Assembly (NCBI GenBank): GCA_001557035.1 | Contig: LSKJ01000437.1 | Coordinates: forward strand, 1-37,230 | Reading direction: 5' to 3' | DNA length: 37,230 nucleotides | From: Rhodospirillaceae bacterium CCH5-H10 | Lineage (GTDB): Bacteria; Pseudomonadota; Alphaproteobacteria; Reyranellales; Reyranellaceae | Shown here: positions 1 to 7,613 of the stretch, in pieces | Layout: the number at the start of each line of letters is the position of its first letter | Position numbering within the stretch: position 1 is the stretch's first letter | Position numbers and translations under genes: made by a program | The notes under the pieces: model-generated | The model's input: the letters and a program-made list of their open reading frames with translations, nothing else | The model's database searches: none | What the model was told of the DNA's origin: nothing

Positions 1-102
1 GGGTTAGGGTGGGGGCAAGCCCCAGTATGATCGTCTCTCTATCGCTTCTCATCGCGTTGCTTTCCCCCTCCCCAGCCCTCCCCCGCAAGACGGGGGCGGG
101 AG
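1..102. repeat. GC-rich REP-like palindromic repeat pair abutting hslO
   Basis: Positions 66-102 hold CCCCCTCCC-CAGCC-CTCCCCCG, a 5-nt loop (86-90) and CGGGGGCGGGAG. The stem CCCCCG (80-85) pairs with CGGGGG (91-96). The first 16 bases (GGGTTAGGGTGGGGGC) resemble the reverse complement of the same motif, so this may be an inverted pair of one repeat family. A close relative of the core lies at 33456-33495. The hairpin ends 2 nt before the hslO start codon. No upstream gene is visible in 1-65. Confidence 0.6.
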
Positions 103-103
103 C

Positions 104-1048
104 ATGAGTTCCGATGACTGGGATCGCGTCCTTCCTTTCCAGCTGGACGCGCTCGGCGTGCGCGGGCGGCTGGTCAGGCTGGGCCCCGCCCTCGACGAGG
201 TGATCGAGCGCCACGGCTATCCGCTCGCCGTGGCCCGACCGCTTGCGGAGTCGATGGTGCTGTGCGCCACGCTCGCCACGTCGCTGAAGTACGACGGCAT
301 CTTCACCCTGCAGATCAGCGGCGACGGGCCGATCCGCCTGCTGGTCACCGACCTCACCAGCGATGGCGCCCTGCGCGGCTATGCCCAGTTCGATTCCTGG
401 AAGCTCGCCATCGCTCTGGGCAGCGGCAAGGAGGATGCGCCGGACGGCTACGTGCCGAAGCTGTTCGGACAGGGCCGCCTCACCTTCACGGTCGACCAGG
501 GCCAGCATACCGAACGATACCAGGGCGTGGTCCCGCTCGAGGGAGCGACGCTGGCCGACTGCGCGCATACCTATTTCCGCCAGTCCGAGCAGCTTCCCAC
601 CGGCATCAAGATCACCGCCCGCCGCAGCGATACCGCGGACGGTCATCGCTGGCATGCCGCGTCGCTGATGGTGCAGCAGATGCCCGAGTTCGATGCCGGC
701 CGCCTCGACGTCGATACCGAGCAGCGCGAGGACGACTGGCGCAAGGCGGTGATCCTGATGGCCTCGGCCACCGAGAAGGAAATGCTCGACCCGGCGCTGC
801 CCGGCACGACCCTGCTGCACCGCCTGTTCCACGAGGATCGGCCGCGCGTCTTCGAGCGCCGCGCCTTCGCCGCGCGCTGCCGCTGCAATCGCGAGCGCAT
901 CGACCGCGTGCTGCTGTCGATCCGGCGCGAGGAGCTCGGCGATCTGCGCGACAAGACGGGTCGCGTCGCGGTGAAGTGCGAGTTCTGCTCGACCGAATAC
1001 GCCTACGACGACGCCGACCTCGACAAGGTCTACGAACCGGCCACCTGA
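104..1048 (+). CDS. hslO: Hsp33 family redox-regulated molecular chaperone
   Basis: A 314-residue protein that matches Hsp33 along its length. Hsp33 is a cytosolic holdase switched on by oxidative unfolding. The N-terminus (LGVRGRLVRLGPALDEVI) aligns with the family start, which supports this ATG. Residues 1-240 are the substrate-binding core, including LKYDGIFTLQISGDGPIRLL near 61-80. The C-terminal redox switch carries all four zinc cysteines as CxC (C259, C261) and CxxC (C292, C295), so the sensor looks intact. The length is slightly above the roughly 290 residues of E. coli Hsp33. The start codon follows directly after a GC-rich hairpin, and the only Shine-Dalgarno-like bases (GGGAG, 98-102) sit too close to the ATG, so initiation may be weak or structure-dependent. 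The next gene is convergent, 7 bp away. Confidence 0.95.
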   Translation: MSSDDWDRVLPFQLDALGVRGRLVRLGPALDEVIERHGYPLAVARPLAESMVLCATLATSLKYDGIFTLQISGDGPIRLLVTDLTSDGALRGYAQFDSWKLAIALGSGKEDAPDGYVPKLFGQGRLTFTVDQGQHTERYQGVVPLEGATLADCAHTYFRQSEQLPTGIKITARRSDTADGHRWHAASLMVQQMPEFDAGRLDVDTEQREDDWRKAVILMASATEKEMLDPALPGTTLLHRLFHEDRPRVFERRAFAARCRCNRERIDRVLLSIRREELGDLRDKTGRVAVKCEFCSTEYAYDDADLDKVYEPAT

Positions 1049-1055
1049 GGCGCGA

Positions 1056-1559
1056 TCAACCCGCGAGGGGCTTGTCGTAGAAGACCGACCACTTCATGTC
1101 GGGATAGTCGAGGACCGGCCCGCAGCGCGTGAAGCCCGCATTTTCGTAGACCTTCCAGGCCGCGTGATGGCGGTCGCCGGTCTCCAGCACCAGCCGCTTC
1201 AGGCCCTCCGACCGCGCCGTCGCCTCGATGCGCGCCACGATCTGCTCGCCGATCTTGCGGCCGCGATGAGTGGGCCGCGTGTACATGCGCTTCACCTCCC
1301 CGACCCCGTCGGCATGCCGCTTCAGCGCCCCGCAGCCGACGGCAGCACCGCCGTCGCGGGCGATGAAGACGGTGGTATCGGCATCGGCCATCTGCTCGAC
1401 CGTGAGATGATGACAGTGCTCGGGCGGCGTCAGTTCGAGCAGCACGGCATTCAGTTCCGCAATCAGCGCGCGGACCTCGTCCTGCAAAGGCGTCTCGACG
1501 GCGATGGTGACAGGCATCGGCAGATTGACGTTGAGGTCATTCGGGGAGCGGCATGTCAT
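1056..1559 (-). CDS. GNAT family N-acetyltransferase
   Basis: Up to 167 residues with a single GNAT fold; the family transfers an acetyl group from acetyl-CoA to an amine. The acetyl-CoA pyrophosphate loop is visible as RPTHRGRKIGEQIVARIEA (the R/Q-x-x-G-x-G/A type), preceded by the strand VGEVKRMYT and followed by LKRLVLETGDRHHAAWKVYENAGF, the usual motif B. The substrate cannot be read from sequence. A second in-frame Met at 1517 (MPVTIAVETP) may be the true start; neither start has a convincing ribosome binding site. It lies 23 bp downstream of the nucleotidyltransferase gene on the same strand and converges on hslO. Confidence 0.85.
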   Translation of the reverse strand: MTCRSPNDLNVNLPMPVTIAVETPLQDEVRALIAELNAVLLELTPPEHCHHLTVEQMADADTTVFIARDGGAAVGCGALKRHADGVGEVKRMYTRPTHRGRKIGEQIVARIEATARSEGLKRLVLETGDRHHAAWKVYENAGFTRCGPVLDYPDMKWSVFYDKPLAG

Positions 1560-1582
1560 AGAGCGATGCCCGGTCTTCGATT

Positions 1583-1936
1583 TCAGGCGGCATAGAGCGG
1601 GCGCCGGTCGCGCCGGATCGTGGCGAGCCTGTAGGGATTGGTCACGTTACGCTCGAGCACCAGATCGACAGGCCGGCCGAACAATTCGGCCAGCTCCCGA
1701 TGCAGGCGCGCAATATCGAACAAACTCCAGTCGGCATCGGGGGCATACTCGACCAGCAAATCGACATCGCTGTCCGGCCGGGCATCTCCACGCGCCTGCG
1801 AGCCGAACAGTGTCAGCTTGCGTATCTTCCAGCGCCGGCACAGCGCATCGAGCTTGTCCGATGGCGGGGGGAACGAACTGGGCCATGGCACGACTTGTAC
1901 CACGCCGATTCGCCGCCCCCAATCGAGAGGCGCCAC
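1583..1936 (-). CDS. MNT-type minimal nucleotidyltransferase domain protein
   Basis: About 117 residues from a GTG start. The core reads KLTLFGSQARGDARPDSDVD followed by LLVEY, which is the GS-x-A-R-G...SD-x-D-L motif of the polymerase-beta-like minimal nucleotidyltransferases (MNT, MntA). The two aspartates of SDVD are the metal ligands. MNT proteins usually pair with a HEPN toxin as antitoxins that AMPylate it, but no HEPN-like ORF is adjacent: the downstream gene is a GNAT and the upstream side is a repeat element. The exact start is uncertain; in-frame GTG codons near 1903 and 1891 would remove a low-complexity N-terminus. It is either an orphan antitoxin-like protein or a stand-alone nucleotidyltransferase of unknown target. 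Confidence 0.75.
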   Translation of the reverse strand: MAPLDWGRRIGVVQVVPWPSSFPPPSDKLDALCRRWKIRKLTLFGSQARGDARPDSDVDLLVEYAPDADWSLFDIARLHRELAELFGRPVDLVLERNVTNPYRLATIRRDRRPLYAA

Positions 1937-1978
1937 CGGCAGCCTCTAGAGTCTTTCCATCTCAGATTGACCCATCGA

Positions 1979-2086
1979 CCTCATCCTGAGGAGGCGCGAA
2001 GCGCCGTCTCGAAGGATGGGCACGCGCACCTTGCCTGTTGCCCATCCTTCGAGACGCGCGCCGGTGGCGCGCTCCTCAGGATGAGG
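1979..2086. repeat. Long imperfect palindrome of the CCTCATCCTGAGGAG type
   Basis: The left arm (1979-2020) begins CCTCATCCTGAGGAG and ends GTCTCGAAGGATGGG. The right arm (2041-2086) is its reverse complement at both ends, with a 20-nt loop (2021-2040). The arm middles differ, but each forms its own small hairpin (GGCGCGAAGCGCC; GCGCGCCGGTGGCGCGC), so this is a cruciform-like composite. Elements with this consensus are dispersed in many alphaproteobacterial genomes (recalled, not searched). There is no ORF inside. The remaining 2087-2176 holds nothing I can identify. Confidence 0.85.
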
Positions 2087-2176
2087 TAAGTGCTTGAATC
2101 GATTCAGTTCATTTCCGGTCAGACTTTCAGGATGAGCTGTCTTTGCGGTAGTGATTCGTTCTCAACCGGAAAGACC

Positions 2177-3307
2177 CTAGCCGTGCGGCACGAGCACCTG
2201 TCGTACCGTGGCGACGTCCTGCAGCCGGTCGAAGCCCACGTTCAACTCGTCGAAGCCGATGCGCTGGCTGACCATGCGGTCGACCGGCAGCTTGCCCTGC
2301 TGGTAGAGCGAGATGAAGCGCGGGATGTCGCGCACCGGCACGCAGCTTCCCATGTAGGAGCCCTTGATCGTCTTCTCCTCGCTCACCAGACCGCTCTGCT
2401 TGAAGGCGAAGTCGGCGGCGATTGGCGAGAGGCCGGCCGTCACCGTCGTGCCGCCCCAGCGCGTCACGAGATAGGCCGTCTCCATCGCCTTGATGGTGCC
2501 GGCGAGGTCGAAGGCATAGTCGACGCCGCCGTTGGTGAGGTCGCGCACCTGGGTGACGTGATCGACGTCCTTGGCGTTCACCGTGTCGGTCGCGCCGAGC
2601 TGGCGGGCAAGGCCGAGTTTCTCGTCCGAGAGGTCGATGGCCACGATGCGGCCGGCGCCGGCGAGCACCGCCCCCATCAGGCCGCTGAGCCCCACGCCGC
2701 CGAGACCGACGATCGCCACCGAGCTGCCGGGCTCGATCTTGCCGGTGTTCACCACGGCGCCCACGCCGGTCACGACGGCACAGCCGAACAGCGCCGCCAC
2801 GTCGAGCGGCAGGCTGCGGTCGATCACCACGATCGAGCCGCGATCGACGACGGCATACTCGGCGTAGCACGAGACACCCGAATGATGGTTCACCGGCTTG
2901 CCGTCCATGTGCAGGCGGTGGTGGCCGGACAGGAGCTGGCCCGCCGCGCGTGGGCTGATTGAGCGCTCGCAGATATAGGGGCGACCCTCGAGGCAGCGCC
3001 GGCAGCGGCCGCAGCTCACGTTGAAGGTGAAGCAGACATGGTCGCCGACCTTCACGTCGTGCACGCCCGCGCCCACCTCGACGATTTCGCCGGAGCCTTC
3101 GTGGCCCAGCACGATCGGCACCGGGCGCGGCCGGTCGCCATTGATCAGCGACAGGTCGGAGTGGCAGAGGCCACCGCCGCCGACCTTGACCAGGACTTCT
3201 CCCTCGCCCGGCGGATCGAGATCGACCTCGACCACGGCAATGGGCTTTGACTTCGCGAAGGGGCGGGGCGCGCCGCAGGTGGTGAGAACGCCGGCTTTCA
3301 TCTTCAT
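2177..3307 (-). CDS. Zinc-dependent medium-chain alcohol dehydrogenase
   Basis: A 376-residue medium-chain dehydrogenase/reductase that oxidises an alcohol or reduces an aldehyde with NAD(P). Catalytic zinc ligands are visible as C48 (GLCHSD), H69-E70 (GHEGSG) and C176 (FGCAVVTG). The structural zinc site is CGRCRRCLEGRPYIC with cysteines at 99, 102, 105 and 113. The Rossmann motif GLGGVG is at 201-206, followed by an acidic residue (AID) that favours NAD over NADP. The two-zinc arrangement and length fit the class III / aryl-alcohol branch; the substrate is unknown. Its start overlaps the stop of the upstream SDR gene (TGATG), so the two are translationally coupled and probably act on the same metabolite. 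Confidence 0.92.
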   Translation of the reverse strand: MKMKAGVLTTCGAPRPFAKSKPIAVVEVDLDPPGEGEVLVKVGGGGLCHSDLSLINGDRPRPVPIVLGHEGSGEIVEVGAGVHDVKVGDHVCFTFNVSCGRCRRCLEGRPYICERSISPRAAGQLLSGHHRLHMDGKPVNHHSGVSCYAEYAVVDRGSIVVIDRSLPLDVAALFGCAVVTGVGAVVNTGKIEPGSSVAIVGLGGVGLSGLMGAVLAGAGRIVAIDLSDEKLGLARQLGATDTVNAKDVDHVTQVRDLTNGGVDYAFDLAGTIKAMETAYLVTRWGGTTVTAGLSPIAADFAFKQSGLVSEEKTIKGSYMGSCVPVRDIPRFISLYQQGKLPVDRMVSQRIGFDELNVGFDRLQDVATVRQVLVPHG

Positions 3308-4050
3308 CAGGCTATTCCTCCGTCGACCCGGACCAGCGATCCGGTGGTGAAGCTCGACCTGCCGGACGCAAGATAGAGCGCGGCGGTCACGATTTCTTCC
3401 GGCTGGCCGCTGCGCTTCAGCGCCGCCGTCGGGTTGGCCTTGTGCTCATCCGGCCAGGCCTTGGAGACATCGGTGAGGAAGCGGCCGGGCGAGATGGTGT
3501 TGACCCGGACCTTGGGCGCGTACTCGAAGGCGAAGGACTCGGTGAGCGCATTGAGCGCCGACTTGGCGCCGGCATAGGGGGCGATCTGCGGTCGCGGACG
3601 CAGCGCGCCGGCGCTGGAGACGTTGATGATGGATCCGCCCTCGCCCGCCGCCATGCGGCTGCCGACCAGCGACATCAGGCGGAACGGCGCCTTGAAATTC
3701 AGCGCGACGATGCGGTCGAACAGCTGTTCGGACGTTTCGAGCGACGAGGGTGCGAGCGGCGAGGAGCCGGCGTTGTTCACCAGGATGTCGACCTTGCCGA
3801 AAGCGGCATAGGCAGCATCGACCAGCCCATCGAGTTCCTGCCAGTTGGCGACGTTACAGGCATATGTCGCAGCCTTGCGGCCCATCGCGCGAATCTCGGC
3901 CGCGACCTTGTCGCAGGTCTCCAGCTTGCGGCTGGTGATGAAGAGATCGGCGCCATGGGCAGCGAAGGCCTTCGCCATCTGATAGCCGAGCCCCCGGCTG
4001 CCGCCGGTGATCAGGGCCACCTTGCCGGTGAGATCGAAATAGCTGGTCAT
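3307..4050 (-). CDS. SDR family NAD(P)-dependent oxidoreductase
   Basis: A 247-residue classical short-chain dehydrogenase. The cofactor motif TGGSRGLG is at 15-22, NNAG at 92-95, catalytic Ser in NVSSAG (145/146), and the YxxxK pair at Y159 and K163. The C-terminal IYL-type ending is ALYLASGRSSFTTGSLVRVDGG. R19 after the second glycine suggests NADP(H) preference. The start is set at 4050 (MTSYFDLTGK), because a GGGGGGTGTTC stretch precedes it and the next upstream Met adds seven unrelated residues. It is the first gene of a two-gene minus-strand unit with the zinc alcohol dehydrogenase and is divergent from the transglutaminase operon. The substrate is unknown. Confidence 0.92.
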   Translation of the reverse strand: MTSYFDLTGKVALITGGSRGLGYQMAKAFAAHGADLFITSRKLETCDKVAAEIRAMGRKAATYACNVANWQELDGLVDAAYAAFGKVDILVNNAGSSPLAPSSLETSEQLFDRIVALNFKAPFRLMSLVGSRMAAGEGGSIINVSSAGALRPRPQIAPYAGAKSALNALTESFAFEYAPKVRVNTISPGRFLTDVSKAWPDEHKANPTAALKRSGQPEEIVTAALYLASGRSSFTTGSLVRVDGGIA

Positions 4051-4100
4051 GAACACCCCCCGCCAAGCCATGCCGGAAAAGATCGTGGCCGGAGCATAGC

Positions 4101-4137
4101 GCCACTTCCTTGCTTAGTGGCATGTCACTTGCTTAGT
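4101..4137. promoter_or_regulatory. Candidate operator: 10-bp direct repeats plus dyad between divergent operons
   Basis: The 115-bp gap between the SDR gene and the transglutaminase gene contains CTTGCTTAGT at 4109-4118 and again at 4128-4137, start to start 19 bp (about two helical turns). The first copy is embedded in an inverted repeat, GCCACT (4101-4106) N9 AGTGGC (4116-4121). The patch is less GC-rich than its surroundings. Position and size fit a regulator binding site controlling one or both divergent units, but no regulator gene is nearby and I see no clear -35/-10 pair. Confidence 0.4.
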
Positions 4138-4165
4138 CTGTCTCGGAGCGAAACAGCAGGCCGTC

Positions 4166-7100
4166 ATGAGCATCCACGTCGCGCTGCATCATAGGACGAC
4201 CTACCGGTACGACCGTCCCATCGAACTGGGACCGCAGATCGTGCGTCTGCGGCCGGCGCCGCACAGCCGGACGCCGGTCCTGTCCTATTCCCTGAAGATC
4301 ACGCCGGCCCAACATTTCATCAACTGGCAACAGGATCCGCAGGGCAATCACCTCGCCCGGCTGGTGTTTCCCGAGAAGACCGACCGGTTCGAGGTCACGG
4401 TCGACCTGGTGGCCGACATGTCGGTCATCAACCCGTTCGACTTCTTCCTGGAGCCCTCGGCCGAGACCTGGCCCTTTGCCTACGACGCCTCGCTGGCCGA
4501 GGAGATCGCGCCGTTCCGCAAGCTGGAACCGCTCGGCCCGAGGCTTACCGCCTGGCTGGCCAAGGTCGACCGCAAGAAGCAGCGCACCATCGACTTCGTG
4601 GTCGGCCTGAATGCCCGGCTGCAGCAGGAGATCGGCTACATCGTCCGGCTGGAGCCCGGCGTGCAGAGCTGCGAGGAAACGCTGGCGCGCGCCAAGGGCT
4701 CGTGTCGCGACACCGGCTGGCTGCTGGTGATGATCCTGCGCCATCTCGGGTTCGCCGCGCGCTTCGCCTCGGGCTACCTGATCCAGCTCGTCGCCGACGA
4801 GAAGCCGCTCGACGGGCCCGAAGGCCCGACGCACGATTTCACCGATCTCCACGCCTGGTGCGAGGTCTACCTGCCGGGCGCCGGCTGGATCGGCCTCGAC
4901 CCGACCTCGGGATTGCTCACCGGCGAAGGCCACATTCCGCTGGCCTGCACGCCCGAACCGTCGAGCGCCGCGCCGATCGAAGGGGCGCTGGAAAAGGCCG
5001 AGGTCGAGTTCGAGCATTCCATGACGGTGTCGCGCGTGCGCGAGACCCCGCGCACCACCAAGCCCTATACCGAGGAGCAGTGGGCCACGCTGCTCAAGGT
5101 CGGCGAGGCGATCGAGCGCGACATCGGCAAGCACGACGTGCGCCTCACCATGGGCGGCGAGCCGACCTTCGTGTCGGTCGACGACATGGACGGGCCGGAA
5201 TGGAACACGCTGGCGCTCGGCCCCGAGAAGCGGCGGCTGGCGGGCGTGCTGTTCCGCAAGCTCGCGCACCGCTTCGCGACCGGCCCGCTGCTGCATTTCG
5301 GCCAGGGCAAATGGTATCCCGGCGAGCAGCTGCCGCGCTGGGCGCTGGGCTGCTACTGGCGCAAGGACGGCGAGCCGATCTGGCGCAACCAGCAGCTCTA
5401 TGCGCTCGAATCGAAACCGGTCGGTGCGAACGTCGAGGCGGCGCATCGCTTCGCGCTCGCCTTCGCGCAGCGCCTGCAGCTCGATCCCGACTATCTTTTC
5501 CCGGCCTACGAGGACACCTGGTACTACCTGTGGCGCGAACGGCGTCTACCCAGCAACGTCGTGGTCGACGAAGCCAAGGTGAAGGATCCGCTGGAGCGCG
5601 AGCGCCTGGCGCGGGTCTTCGAGAAGGGCCTCGAGAGCTCGGTCGGCTACGTGCTGCCGGTGATTCGGGATCACAATGGGCGCGACCACAACGGCCGCAG
5701 CAACGGACACGGCCACGCGAGCCGCTGGAAGAGCGGTCCGTGGTTCCTGCGCAGCGAGAAGTGCTACCTGATCCCCGGCGATTCGCCGATCGGCTACCGC
5801 CTGCCGCTCGATTCGCTGCCCTGGGCGGCACCCGGCGATACCGACTTCATCGTCCAGCCCGATCCGATGGCGCCGCATCCCGACCTGCCGCCGCTCGACG
5901 CCTTCCGGCGCGCGCCGGTCCTGCGCCGTCAGGAGCCGGGCCTTGCGGAAGCCCCCGGCGATGCCGAGGCACGCCGCGAAGCCTGGCGGCGGGCGCTGGC
6001 GCCGGACCAGGGGCTGGGTCCCGCCATCGGCGCCTCGGCCGCCGGGATCGTCCGCACCGCGATGGCCTTCGAGCCGCGCGACGGCCATCTCCACGTCTTC
6101 ATGCCGCCGACCGAGCGGATGGAGGACTATCTCGACCTCGTGACGGCGCTCGAGGACACGGCCGAGGAACTCGGCCAGCCGATCTTCCTCGAAGGCTATA
6201 CGCCGCCAAACGATCCACGGGTTCTCAATTTCAGCGTTACGCCCGATCCCGGCGTGATCGAGGTGAACATCCATCCCTCGGCCAACTGGACCGACCTCGT
6301 CGAGCGCACGGAGATCGTCTACGAGGAAGCGCGCACGACACGGCTCGGCGCGCAGAAGTTCATGATCGACGGGCGCCACACCGGCACCGGCGGCGGCAAC
6401 CACTTCGTGCTGGGCGGTCCCTCGGCCGCCGACTCGCCGATGCTGCGGCGGCCCGACCTGCTGAAGAGCCTGCTGGGCTATTGGCTCAACCATCCCTCGC
6501 TGTCGTATCTCTTCTCGGGCCTGTTCATCGGCCCGACCAGCCAGCATCCGAGGGTCGACGAAGCGCGCAACGATGCGCTGCACGAGCTGGAGATCGCCTT
6601 CAGGCAGATCGCGCCGGGGCGGCAGACTCCGCCCTGGCTGGTCGATCGCGTGTTCCGCAACCTGCTGGTCGACGCGACCGGCAACGCGCACCGCACCGAG
6701 TTCTGCATCGACAAGCTGTTCACGCCCGATTCGGCGGCCGGCCGCCGCGGCCTGCTGGAGCTGCGCGCCTTCGAGATGCCGCCGCACTGGCGCATGAGCG
6801 TGGCGCAGCAGGCGCTGCTGCGCGGCCTCGTGGCCAAGTTCTGGGACCGGCCCTACGAACGGCCGCTCAGCCGCTGGGGCACCCGCCTGCACGACGATTT
6901 CATGCTGCCGCATTTCGTGTGGCAGGACTTCAACGACGTCCTCTCCGATCTCCGCGAGGCGGGATACGCCTTCGCGCCGGAATGGTTCGCGCCGCATTTC
7001 GAGTTCCGTTTCCCGCGGCTGGGCGAAGTGGCGCAGCGCGGTCTCGAACTCGAGCTGCGGCACGCACTGGAACCCTGGCACGTGCTGGGCGAGGAGCCCG

Positions 7101-7549
7101 GCGGCGGCGGCACGGTGCGTTATGTCGACTCCACGGTCGAGCGCCTGCAGGTCAAGGTCGCGGGCCTCAACGACCAGCGGCACGTCATCGCCTGCAACGG
7201 CTGGAAGCTGCCGCTCCGCGCCACCGGCACGGCTGGCGAGTATGTTGCCGGCGTGCGTTATCGCGCGTGGCAGGCAGCGAACTCGCTGCATCCGACCATC
7301 GGCGTGCACGCGCCGCTCACTTTCGACATCCACGATACCTGGAGCGGCCGGTCGATCGGCGGCTGCACCTATCACGTCGCCCATCCGGGCGGCCGCAACT
7401 ACGACCGCGTGCCGGTGAACGCCAACGAGGCCGAGGCTCGCAGGCGCGCCCGCTTCTTCGCCATCGGACATACCGGCGGAACGTCGCCGGAACCGCGGCC
7501 GCTGGCCAATCCGGAGCATCCGCTGACGCTCGACCTGCGGCGGGCATAG
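4166..7549 (+). CDS. Transglutaminase-like / DUF2126 putative amidoligase fusion
   Basis: An 1127-residue two-part protein. Residues 1-90 resemble the bacterial transglutaminase N-terminal domain (ALHHRTTYRYDRPIELGPQ). Residues about 140-260 form the transglutaminase-like papain-fold core with an apparent triad C180 (GSCRDTGWLL), H229 (DLHAWCEVYLPG) and D245 (GLDPTSG). From about residue 290 to the end the sequence is DUF2126, named in Pfam a putative amidoligase; typical stretches are LTMGGEPTFVS, VIEVNIHPSANW (about 695) and HTGTGGGNHFVLGGP (about 738-752). The family has no established reaction; hydrolysis of an amide by the N-terminal half and amide formation by the C-terminal half is the prediction. 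No signal peptide, so cytosolic. It is the first gene of a three-gene unit, with a weak ribosome binding site. Confidence 0.93.
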   Translation: MSIHVALHHRTTYRYDRPIELGPQIVRLRPAPHSRTPVLSYSLKITPAQHFINWQQDPQGNHLARLVFPEKTDRFEVTVDLVADMSVINPFDFFLEPSAETWPFAYDASLAEEIAPFRKLEPLGPRLTAWLAKVDRKKQRTIDFVVGLNARLQQEIGYIVRLEPGVQSCEETLARAKGSCRDTGWLLVMILRHLGFAARFASGYLIQLVADEKPLDGPEGPTHDFTDLHAWCEVYLPGAGWIGLDPTSGLLTGEGHIPLACTPEPSSAAPIEGALEKAEVEFEHSMTVSRVRETPRTTKPYTEEQWATLLKVGEAIERDIGKHDVRLTMGGEPTFVSVDDMDGPEWNTLALGPEKRRLAGVLFRKLAHRFATGPLLHFGQGKWYPGEQLPRWALGCYWRKDGEPIWRNQQLYALESKPVGANVEAAHRFALAFAQRLQLDPDYLFPAYEDTWYYLWRERRLPSNVVVDEAKVKDPLERERLARVFEKGLESSVGYVLPVIRDHNGRDHNGRSNGHGHASRWKSGPWFLRSEKCYLIPGDSPIGYRLPLDSLPWAAPGDTDFIVQPDPMAPHPDLPPLDAFRRAPVLRRQEPGLAEAPGDAEARREAWRRALAPDQGLGPAIGASAAGIVRTAMAFEPRDGHLHVFMPPTERMEDYLDLVTALEDTAEELGQPIFLEGYTPPNDPRVLNFSVTPDPGVIEVNIHPSANWTDLVERTEIVYEEARTTRLGAQKFMIDGRHTGTGGGNHFVLGGPSAADSPMLRRPDLLKSLLGYWLNHPSLSYLFSGLFIGPTSQHPRVDEARNDALHELEIAFRQIAPGRQTPPWLVDRVFRNLLVDATGNAHRTEFCIDKLFTPDSAAGRRGLLELRAFEMPPHWRMSVAQQALLRGLVAKFWDRPYERPLSRWGTRLHDDFMLPHFVWQDFNDVLSDLREAGYAFAPEWFAPHFEFRFPRLGEVAQRGLELELRHALEPWHVLGEEPGGGGTVRYVDSTVERLQVKVAGLNDQRHVIACNGWKLPLRATGTAGEYVAGVRYRAWQAANSLHPTIGVHAPLTFDIHDTWSGRSIGGCTYHVAHPGGRNYDRVPVNANEAEARRRARFFAIGHTGGTSPEPRPLANPEHPLTLDLRRA

Positions 7550-7613
7550 GCCCTATAGTTCGCCCGCCTCACAGGCAGTCCGACAACCGTTATTTTACAT
7601 TTCCTTTGGGCCC

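Noticed and set aside
2090..2962. A 290-codon plus-strand ORF over the alcohol dehydrogenase
   Set aside because: It starts in intergenic DNA and continues antisense through the zinc-binding region of a clear MDR enzyme, with His/Arg/Glu-rich low complexity.
5546..7519. A 657-codon minus-strand ORF across the DUF2126 gene, and similar long antisense frames at 8121-10073, 13879-15675, 17003-18679 and 20371-21975
   Set aside because: The translations are low-complexity His/Arg/Ala/Gly-rich with no recognisable motif. They lie opposite strongly conserved genes and are the expected product of high third-position GC.
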